Positions 51,431 to 57,293 of a stretch of DNA of 64,000 nt are shown here, in pieces. This DNA comes from VRUE01 sp035605695 (lineage in GTDB: Bacteria > Actinomycetota > Thermoleophilia > Solirubrobacterales > 70-9): contig DATNGZ010000026.1 of the NCBI GenBank assembly GCA_035605695.1, positions 31,977-95,976 on the forward strand. The letters run 5' to 3'. Within the stretch, counting starts at the first letter, position 1. Each line of letters opens with the position of its first letter. A program made the translations under genes and the position numbers. The notes under the pieces are model-generated. The model had not been told where the DNA came from and ran no database searches. It was given only the letters and a program-made list of their open reading frames with translations.

Positions 51431-52197
51431 CCAATAGAAGCTACCGCGCCAGGAGGAGGATCGATGCGTTCGAGCACCACCCGCCCGTCGCCATCGCTTC
51501 TCACAAGGAGTCGATCCTCGTTCTGCAGCCCAGCATCGATACAAGCTTGCTGCGGCAGCGTCACACGCCGCTTCTGGTTGATGAGGCACTGCCCAGTTTG
51601 GCCGCGGGAGCGCTCATAGCGGGAGCGCTGGAAGCCCGGCCGGGGCCGAAATGGGGGAGGCAGGATTCGAACCTGCGAAGGCTGAGCCGGACGATTTACA
51701 GTCGCCATCCGTTGACCGCTTGGATACTCCCCCGCGGGCGGCGATTCTATAGACGGATCCTCGCCATACACGAGCTGACTCACTGCCCGTCCAGGCTCAA
51801 TCTCGAACTCTGAGTACTTCGGTCCTCCTAGAGTCACCGAGGTACAGGCCTCGAGCACAACCGACGGGATGAACCATCTACGGCCATCCCCAATGAGGGC
51901 GAAGAGGTAGTCGTAGAGGGCGGGATCGATTTTCTTCATTGCGCCGTTCCAACTCTGGTTGCCGCCACGAGTCGCAAGAGAAACCGCGCTGCGTTGATGG
52001 CCACTCGACGTGGTCAGCCGCTGGGTCGACGTCTTGACCTGGACTCTCAAGAGCCGACCGTGCGCGCTTGCCACGAGGTCAACGTCAGGACTGTGGCCGA
52101 GCGGGATGAAGACCGTGGCCCCAACAGACGTGAGCCACTCGATCGCTGACGCCTCTCCGAGATCCCCCTGTTGTCTGCGGTTGATTCTCCGCTCCAC
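51427..52197 (-). CDS. PD-(D/E)XK endonuclease reading frame running through tRNA-Tyr into an AbrB-like segment
   Basis: A 256-codon frame with three parts. Residues 1-145 are a small nuclease of the group-I-intron-associated PD-(D/E)XK type: GDLGEASAIEWL, then SPDVDLVASAHGRLLRVQVKT with Asp and the Gln-x-Lys pair. Residues 155-182 are the translation of the tRNA-Tyr gene on the same strand. The last 55 residues look like an AbrB/SpoVT swapped-hairpin domain (INQKRRVTLPQQACIDAGL, then EDRLLVRSDGDGRVVLERI) with no start codon of its own. Whether the whole frame is translated is unclear; the nuclease part is well supported. Confidence 0.65.
   Translation of the reverse strand: MERRINRRQQGDLGEASAIEWLTSVGATVFIPLGHSPDVDLVASAHGRLLRVQVKTSTQRLTTSSGHQRSAVSLATRGGNQSWNGAMKKIDPALYDYLFALIGDGRRWFIPSVVLEACTSVTLGGPKYSEFEIEPGRAVSQLVYGEDPSIESPPAGEYPSGQRMATVNRPAQPSQVRILPPPFRPRPGFQRSRYERSRGQTGQCLINQKRRVTLPQQACIDAGLQNEDRLLVRSDGDGRVVLERIDPPPGAVASIG
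51652..51733 (-). tRNA. tRNA-Tyr (anticodon GTA)
   Basis: An 82-nt type II tRNA. The acceptor GGGGGAG pairs fully with CTCCCCC, the D arm, the anticodon loop CTGTAAA with GTA, a long variable arm and the T arm GCAGGTTCGAATCCTGC are all present. The CCA end is not encoded. It lies inside the long reading frame on the same strand. Confidence 0.95.
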
Positions 52198-52237
52198 CTC
52201 CCGAACATAGAGTCAGAAGCGGATGGAATACGTTTCG

Positions 52238-52618
52238 CTAGCTGGGAGCCACCCCGAGCCGCTGCTTCATCTGCTCGTTGAAGGCGGTGAGGGCCGACAT
52301 CGGGCGCATGAAGACGGTTAGGACGGCGACGCGGCCCTCGTCGTCGAGCTCGAGGAAGTCGATGCCCTCTAGATCGCGGTCGCCGACGCGGGCCTTGAAG
52401 CGGAGGGCGACGCTGTTGCCTTCCGCCAGCTCGTCAACGTAGGTGAGGTCCTCGAGCGTGGCCGCCACGTGGGTGAGGACTTGGCTGACGATCTCGCGAC
52501 CCTCGAAGCCGCGGAAGAGGATCGGGCTGTGCAGCTGGACGTCCTCGCGCAGAGTCTCGGTAAGCAGATCGAGGTCCTTGGCTTCGGCGGCAAGGCGAAA
52601 GGGGTGCGGCATCGGCAC
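52238..52618 (-). CDS. SnoaL-like / NTF2-fold protein
   Basis: A 126-aa NTF2-like protein: an N-terminal helix with AAEAKDLDLLTETLREDVQL, then HSPILFRGFEGREIVSQVL and strands YVDELAEGNSVALRFKARV and GIDFLELDDEGRVAVLTVFM. This subgroup (polyketide-cyclase-like) binds small hydrophobic ligands; no catalytic set can be assigned. It is divergent from the nitroreductase gene, with a long imperfect palindrome (52632-52676) in the spacer. Confidence 0.87.
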   Translation of the reverse strand: MPMPHPFRLAAEAKDLDLLTETLREDVQLHSPILFRGFEGREIVSQVLTHVAATLEDLTYVDELAEGNSVALRFKARVGDRDLEGIDFLELDDEGRVAVLTVFMRPMSALTAFNEQMKQRLGVAPS

Positions 52619-52631
52619 CCACTCTACGCGG

Positions 52632-52676
52632 CAAGTGGCGCGTAGGTCGAAATATGTGCGACTAACGCGCCACTTG
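52632..52676. promoter_or_regulatory. Long palindrome between divergent genes
   Basis: 18-bp arms (52632-52649 and 52659-52676) with two mismatches flank 9 bp; the outer 12 bp CAAGTGGCGCGT/ACGCGCCACTTG are perfect. The element lies between starts at 52618 and 52698, so it could be a shared operator or a 5' hairpin in either transcript. No adjacent regulator gene is present. Confidence 0.6.
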
Positions 52677-52697
52677 GAGCTCTGGGATACTCGTCGC

Positions 52698-53156
52698 GTG
52701 CCAAGCGATCACACACTCGCGCGGATCTCGAACTCGCTCGGCGCCACTGGGCTGCGCTGGACCGGCAAGCTCAACACTCCGCTCTATCGCCTCAGCGGCG
52801 GGCGCATTGGCGGCAAGGTCGGCCGCGCCCCCGTTTTGCTGCTCACCACCACCGGGCGCAAGTCGGGCCAGCAGCGCACCGCGCCGGTCGTCTACCTGGC
52901 CGACGGCGAGAACGTCGTCGTGATCAACACCAACGCCGGCAACGCCAAGGTCCCAGCCTGGTCGCTCAACCTCAAGGCCGACCCCGAGGGCGAAGTTGAG
53001 CTTGGCCGCAAGCGCTACCCGGTCCGGGCCCGGATCGCCGAGGGCGATGAGCGCGCCGAGCTCTGGCGCAAACACAACGAGCAGTACGCCGGCTTCGACG
53101 ACTACCAGGAGAAGCTCGACCGAGAGGCCTCGGTCATCGTGCTTGAGCCGCGTTAG
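52698..53156 (+). CDS. Deazaflavin-dependent nitroreductase family protein
   Basis: A 152-aa protein of the Ddn/FDOR-B split-barrel family, which uses coenzyme F420 to reduce quinones or related substrates. Characteristic segments are LLLTTTGRKSGQQRTAPVVY and VVVINTNAGNAKVPAWSLNL, and the later YPVRARIAEGDERAELW. GTG 52698 begins the conserved N-terminal helix; the longer frame upstream is antisense to the SnoaL-like gene. It is convergent with rpoD, the stop codons overlapping by 4 nt. Its presence implies F420 metabolism in the host. Confidence 0.9.
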   Translation: MPSDHTLARISNSLGATGLRWTGKLNTPLYRLSGGRIGGKVGRAPVLLLTTTGRKSGQQRTAPVVYLADGENVVVINTNAGNAKVPAWSLNLKADPEGEVELGRKRYPVRARIAEGDERAELWRKHNEQYAGFDDYQEKLDREASVIVLEPR

Positions 53157-54322
53157 CTCGCTTCGCGCAGCATCTGCGCCTCGGGCAGGGCGCGCAGCTT
53201 CTTCAGCGTGTTGGTCTCGATCTGACGGATCCGCTCGCGGGTGACGCCGAAGGTCTTCCCCACCTCCTCCAGCGTCAGCGGCTCCAGGCCGGAGAGGCCG
53301 TAGCGCAGCTCGATCACCTGGCGCTCGCGCTCGGGCAGGGCGTCGAGCGCCCGCCGCACCCCCTCGCGCTGCAGGTGCTCGCTCGCTTCCTCGAAGGGCT
53401 CGGCGACTTCTTCGTCGGCGACGAAATCGCCGAGCTCCGATTCGTCCTCGTCGCCAACCGGCTTCTCGAGTGAGACCGGCAGCTGCGAGACACGGAGGAT
53501 GTCGCGCACTTCGTCCAGCGGCCAGCGCAGCTCAGCGGCGATCTCGTGTGGCTCGGGCTCGCGGCCGAGCGACTGCACCATCGCGCGCTCAACATGGGCG
53601 ACCCGGTTCAGCTTCTCGACCATGTGGACCGGGATGCGGATCGTTCGCGCCTTGTCGGCGATCGCCCGCGTCACCGCTTGGCGGATCCACCAGGTCGCGT
53701 AGGTAGAGAACTTGTAGCCACGGCGGTAGTCGAACTTCTCCACTGCCCGGATCAGCCCCAGCGAGCCCTCCTGGATCAGGTCGAGAAAGCTAAGGCCGCG
53801 CCCCAGGTAGCCCTTGGCGATCGAGACGACGAGGCGCAGGTTGGCCTCGACCATCTGGCGCTTGGCCAGCATGTCGCCGCGCTCGATCCGTTTCGCCAGG
53901 TCCACCTCCTCAGTCGCGGTGAGCAGGTCGACCTGACCGATCGAGCGCAGGTAGAGGCGCAGTGAGTCGAGACTCGGTTCGACCGTCAGGTCCAGGCCGG
54001 TTTCTTTTTTCGAGGAGGCGCCGTTGCTCTCTTCGGCGCGCGCTTCCTTGTAAGCGTCGACGCCCTCCTCGGCGATCACTTCGACGCCGACCTCGACCAG
54101 GTGGGCGTGCAGGCCGGAGATCTGCTCCTTGGTGATCTCGACCTCCTCCAGCGTGGTCGCGATCTGCTCGAAGGTGAGGTAGCCGCGCTCGCGGCCCAGC
54201 GCGATCAGGCCACGAAGCTCCTCCGGCTCCGCAAACTGCTGGACATCCGAATCCTGATCCAGTCCCTGCGGGACCGTCTCCAACGGTTCGATATCACTGC
54301 CTCCGGTCCAACCCTCTCCCAT
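53153..54322 (-). CDS. rpoD: Primary RNA polymerase sigma factor (RpoD/SigA)
   Basis: Group 1 sigma-70 factor. Visible regions are: 1.1-like helices (LIALGRERGYLTFEQIATTL), 1.2 (SLRLYLRSIGQVDLLTATEE), 2 with LRLVVSIAKGYLGRGLSFLD and the core-binding/-10 reading RRGYKFSTYATWWIRQAVTR, 3, and 4 with LTLEEVGKTFGVTRERIRQIE for the -35 element. I prefer ATG 54322 because a TATACT -10 element (54359-54364) lies about 30 bp upstream, inside the alternative 36-residue extension starting at 54430. This should direct most housekeeping transcription. Confidence 0.93.
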   Translation of the reverse strand: MGEGWTGGSDIEPLETVPQGLDQDSDVQQFAEPEELRGLIALGRERGYLTFEQIATTLEEVEITKEQISGLHAHLVEVGVEVIAEEGVDAYKEARAEESNGASSKKETGLDLTVEPSLDSLRLYLRSIGQVDLLTATEEVDLAKRIERGDMLAKRQMVEANLRLVVSIAKGYLGRGLSFLDLIQEGSLGLIRAVEKFDYRRGYKFSTYATWWIRQAVTRAIADKARTIRIPVHMVEKLNRVAHVERAMVQSLGREPEPHEIAAELRWPLDEVRDILRVSQLPVSLEKPVGDEDESELGDFVADEEVAEPFEEASEHLQREGVRRALDALPERERQVIELRYGLSGLEPLTLEEVGKTFGVTRERIRQIETNTLKKLRALPEAQMLREAS

Positions 54323-54358
54323 TCCCTGGGCGCCGGCCCCAACGCTCCGGCTGAGCGA

Positions 54359-54364
54359 AGTATA
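54359..54364 (-). promoter_or_regulatory. Putative -10 element of rpoD
   Basis: TATACT on the minus strand, placing a transcript start near 54352 and a 30-nt leader before ATG 54322. The upstream hexamer at the expected distance (CTCAAA) is a poor -35, so the promoter is tentative. Confidence 0.4.
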
Positions 54365-54435
54365 GGCAGAAGAAAAGGTTCTTTGAGCGCCCCGGCCGCC
54401 GGTCGAGGGGCCGAGTTGCTTACTCTCCATAAGCC

Positions 54436-55443
54436 GTGGCGACCCGTACGACGTTGACCCCCTCGCTCTCCGCGCCTGACGTGCAGGCGTCGGTGCCGGT
54501 GACCCAGGTCAGCCTCTCGCGGGTCGGCGTCACCGGGGTCGAGAAGGTGATCAGGGTCAAAGCCGATGGCACCGAGAACCTTTACCACGCCAACTTCGAG
54601 TGCTTTGTCGACCTTGAGCCGCGTCAGGCGGGCGTCCACATGTCGCGTTTCGAGGAGGTCGTCGGCGAGGCGATCGACGCCGTCGTTCTCGGCGAGGCCT
54701 TCCGCGCCGAGACGCTGGCGGCACACATCGCCGAGCGAGTGCGCGAGAGTCAGCACGGCCGCCGCGCCGAGGTCTCGGTCTCGGCGCGCTACCCGGAGAC
54801 GGTGAAGACGCCGGCGACCGGCCACTCGACCCAAGAGATCTATGGCCTGTTCGGCACCGCGGTCGCCTCCGAGCGTGGCAACCGGACCCTGACCGGCGTC
54901 CAGGCGCAGGGTATGACCGCCTGCCCCTGCGCCCAGGAGATGGTCGCCGAGCTCGGTCGCGAACAGCTCGCCGCCGCCGGCTTCGACGCCGAGCAGGTCG
55001 AGCGGGCGATCGAGGCCGTCCCCGTCGCCACCCATAACCAGCGCGGCATCGGCACCCTCTACATCGGCTGCCCCGAGGGCGGCGACACCTGGATCGACGC
55101 ACCGGAGCTGCTGCGGATCGTCGAGGGCTCGATGAGCTCCGAGATCTACGAGCTGATGAAGCGCCCCGACGAGCTCGCGGTCGTCGCCAAGGCCCACTCG
55201 CAGCCGCGCTTCGTCGAGGACTGCGTGCGCGAGATGATCCGCGCCGTGGTCGAGGGCTATCCCGACCTGCCGGCCGAGGCCTTCGTAATGGCCCAGCAGG
55301 AGAACCTGGAGACGATCCACCGCCACAACGTCGTCGCCGAGCGCTACGGCACTCTCGGCGACCTGCGCCAGGAGCTGGCCTCGGGCGAGCACGCCGAGCG
55401 CCACACGACAATGCGCGAGTGGCTCGAGGCGCCGAGCGCCTAG
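54436..55443 (+). CDS. folE2: GTP cyclohydrolase FolE2/MptA type
   Basis: A 335-aa GTP cyclohydrolase I of the FolE2 (IB) family, making dihydroneopterin triphosphate or its 2',3'-cyclic phosphate for folate-type cofactors. The catalytic region is QAQGMTACPCAQEMV with the essential Cys, preceded by VSVSARYPETVKTPATGHST and followed by THNQRGIGTLYIG, all typical. It is the metal-flexible, often zinc-independent isozyme. GTG 54436 is separated by only 5 bp from the extended rpoD start, another reason to shorten rpoD. A REP-like repeat follows its stop. Confidence 0.94.
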   Translation: MATRTTLTPSLSAPDVQASVPVTQVSLSRVGVTGVEKVIRVKADGTENLYHANFECFVDLEPRQAGVHMSRFEEVVGEAIDAVVLGEAFRAETLAAHIAERVRESQHGRRAEVSVSARYPETVKTPATGHSTQEIYGLFGTAVASERGNRTLTGVQAQGMTACPCAQEMVAELGREQLAAAGFDAEQVERAIEAVPVATHNQRGIGTLYIGCPEGGDTWIDAPELLRIVEGSMSSEIYELMKRPDELAVVAKAHSQPRFVEDCVREMIRAVVEGYPDLPAEAFVMAQQENLETIHRHNVVAERYGTLGDLRQELASGEHAERHTTMREWLEAPSA

Positions 55444-55455
55444 CTTCGTCGTCAC

Positions 55456-55496
55456 TGCAACGTTTTGTGGCTCTTTGGGAGCCGTAAGACGTTGCA
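55456..55496. repeat. Palindromic repeat, GTGCAACG family, copy 2
   Basis: TGCAACG at 55456 and CGTTGCA ending at 55496 form 18-bp arms with three mismatches and a 5-nt loop (GGCTC/GAGCC inner stem). It lies in the gap between convergent folE2 and the AbiEi-like gene and could double as their terminator. Confidence 0.65.
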
Positions 55497-55505
55497 CCTC
55501 TCCTC

Positions 55506-56381
55506 TCAGGTGGCCAGCGAGTTGCGGACGAGGCTGAGGATGGGACGCGGGTTGGCCTCAAGCATCTTGTAGGTGGTGCGGTGCACTCGATAGCCGGCCA
55601 CTTCCAGGTCTACAGTCGATTGGTGGTCGTGCTCGAACGCGGTGGGGTCACCGTGAAAGCCGTAGCTATCGGCCTCGACGATCAGCCGCTCCTTGGGCCA
55701 GTAAAAGTCGACGCGCTTGCCCTCGACGAGGACATTCACCTGGGGCATTTTCAAACCCTCTTCTCGACAGAGGATCAGGAAGTCCACCTCCGATGTGGAG
55801 ACTGCGTCGGCGAATCGCGGGTCCGCCCGAGCGGCGACGTGCTTGAGGCGCTTGACGCCTTTTCGGCCGCGACCATGCTCGGTGACGACCTGCCATAGCT
55901 TCGGCCAGCGCAAACGACGACTCCGATCGGCCTCCACGAGATCGTGCTCCAGTTGCCGCGCGTCCAGGCGTGCGGCGGTGTCGAGGAGGGTTCGCTCGAT
56001 CGTCGTGACCGGAATGCCGGCTTCGGTGGTGACGTGCTCGCCGGGAAGCGATCTGGTCTGGTGGAGTCGGACGCCGTGCGGCCGGCGATGCCCGGAGACA
56101 CGAGTCACCTCAATCGGCTTTCGAGATCCCCTTATTCCCCAGAGCTGCGCGGCGCTCCCGTGGGACAGAACAGCCCCCGGCCCGCAGGCCAGAGCAGCCG
56201 CCATCCATTCGCCATAGAGCCCGATACGCCGGTGACCGAGCGCGAAGACCCCTCGGTGCAACGGGATTAGCTGGCCGCCCTCGACCCGGCTCTTAATCAG
56301 ACCTTCGGTTAGACCGAGAGCGACCAGTTGGCGCCAAGCGACGACGCCATGCTGCCGCTCCGCCAGCGCGCGAAGCACCAC
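55506..56381 (-). CDS. AbiEi-like antitoxin domain / DUF559 nuclease-like protein
   Basis: A 291-aa protein. The N-terminal part has the winged-helix fold of type IV AbiEi antitoxins (ALAERQHGVVAWRQLVALGL, then LHRGVFALGHRRI). The C-terminal part is a DUF559/Vsr-like PD-(D/E)XK domain with EVDFLILCREEGLKMPQVNV, KRVDFYWPKERLIVEADSYG and HQSTVDLEVAGYRVHR. I chose GTG 56381 because GGAGGG lies 5 nt upstream; the longer frame to 56534 runs through two palindromic repeats. Such proteins are abundant in Solirubrobacterales; the role is unknown and no AbiEii partner adjoins. Confidence 0.82.
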   Translation of the reverse strand: MVLRALAERQHGVVAWRQLVALGLTEGLIKSRVEGGQLIPLHRGVFALGHRRIGLYGEWMAAALACGPGAVLSHGSAAQLWGIRGSRKPIEVTRVSGHRRPHGVRLHQTRSLPGEHVTTEAGIPVTTIERTLLDTAARLDARQLEHDLVEADRSRRLRWPKLWQVVTEHGRGRKGVKRLKHVAARADPRFADAVSTSEVDFLILCREEGLKMPQVNVLVEGKRVDFYWPKERLIVEADSYGFHGDPTAFEHDHQSTVDLEVAGYRVHRTTYKMLEANPRPILSLVRNSLAT

Positions 56382-56397
56382 GGTCGCCCTCCGTCCC

Positions 56398-56438
56398 GTA
56401 ACGCGTTGCGGCTCTGTGGAAGCCGTAAGACGTTGCAC
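56398..56438. repeat. Palindromic repeat, GTGCAACG family, copy 3
   Basis: Shares GGCT...AGCCGTAAGACGTTGCACC with copy 2 (right arm identical over 17 bp) and ACGCGTTGCGG with copy 1. It lies 16 bp upstream of the AbiEi-like start. Confidence 0.6.
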
Positions 56439-56492
56439 CTTCGGAAGGTCGAGTCGCTCCACTCCAGGCGCCACGCGCCGCGGTGTTGATGG

Positions 56493-56512
56493 CACCGAAA
56501 AACGTTGCACCT
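56493..56512. repeat. Half copy of the GTGCAACG repeat
   Basis: ACCGAAAAACGTTGCACCTC matches one arm of the repeats at 30196, 55456 and 56398; no partner arm is next to it. The 264-bp gap 56382-56645 holds otherwise no gene that I can support. Confidence 0.45.
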
Positions 56513-56645
56513 CGGGGCGGGGGGATTGAGGCATGGCGCGACTGTCCCAGGGGATGGCGCGCGCGTGGTGCGCTTTATGTCACGGCTTGTGCGTGGCTGC
56601 GCGCCGCGAGGTGCTCAGGTGCCTTGCGCTGGGATCGCCGAGCGC

Positions 56646-57215
56646 CTAGCTCGGCTTGGTCTTCGGCGCCGCCCGCGCTTCGCGCTCTTCCTCAATTCGT
56701 CGGCGCAGGCCGAAGAAGTAGTCGGCGCCGCTGATCACGGTGACGGCGACGGCGAGGTAGACGATGGCGTTGACCCAGGCTGGAGCTGGGTCGACGGCGA
56801 TCAGGGCGAACACCGCGGCGATCTGCAGAACCGTCTTCACCTTGCCCAGCCAGCTCGCCGCGATCACGACGCCGCGCTCGGCGGCGATCGCGCGCATCAT
56901 CGTGACGGCGAACTCGCGGGCGATGATCACCATCGCCACCCAGGCTTCGAGCCGGTCAAGCGAGACCAGCGAGACCAGCGCGGCGACGATCAGCAGCTTG
57001 TCGGCGATCGGGTCCATCAGCTTGCCGAAGGTGGTGATCGAGTTGCGCGAGCGGGCGAAGTAGCCGTCGAGGCCGTCGGTAAGCGCCGCCAGGGCGAAGA
57101 CCGCGGCGGCGAGCGCGTCGCCGTTAGGCGTCTCACCGAGCAGGGCGACGACGACGACGGGCACCGCGAGGATGCGCAGCAGAGTAAGCGCGTTCGGCAG
57201 GTTAAGCGGGAACAT
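56646..57215 (-). CDS. pgsA: CDP-diacylglycerol-glycerol-3-phosphate 3-phosphatidyltransferase
   Basis: A 189-aa integral membrane enzyme making phosphatidylglycerophosphate, the first step to phosphatidylglycerol and cardiolipin. The CDP-alcohol phosphotransferase signature is complete: DGLDGYFAR, eight residues, G, KLM, DPIAD. About five to six helices surround it. The C-terminus is a charged helix (RRRIEEEREARAAPK). It begins after the MMPL gene in the same direction but is separated by a hairpin, so it is probably transcribed separately. Confidence 0.93.
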   Translation of the reverse strand: MFPLNLPNALTLLRILAVPVVVVALLGETPNGDALAAAVFALAALTDGLDGYFARSRNSITTFGKLMDPIADKLLIVAALVSLVSLDRLEAWVAMVIIAREFAVTMMRAIAAERGVVIAASWLGKVKTVLQIAAVFALIAVDPAPAWVNAIVYLAVAVTVISGADYFFGLRRRIEEEREARAAPKTKPS

Positions 57216-57244
57216 CCCGCCAAGACGCTACCTGTCTGAGCGGG

Positions 57245-57293
57245 GCCGACGGGCCGCAAACGTGTCCATATGTCACGTTTCAGGCCCGTCGGC
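57245..57293 (-). terminator. Long hairpin at the MMPL stop codon
   Basis: 20-nt arms (57245-57264 and 57274-57293) with only two mismatches enclose a 9-nt loop; the MMPL stop codon lies at the loop edge. No U-tract is present. It should form a very stable 3'-end structure in the MMPL transcript. Confidence 0.65.

Noticed and set aside
54205..55497. 430-codon minus-strand frame opposite folE2
   Set aside because: FolE2 motifs are clear on the plus strand; the antisense product has no protein-like pattern.
56382..56534. 51 extra N-terminal residues of the AbiEi/DUF559 protein
   Set aside because: They are encoded by palindromic repeats, and GTG 56381 has a strong Shine-Dalgarno site.
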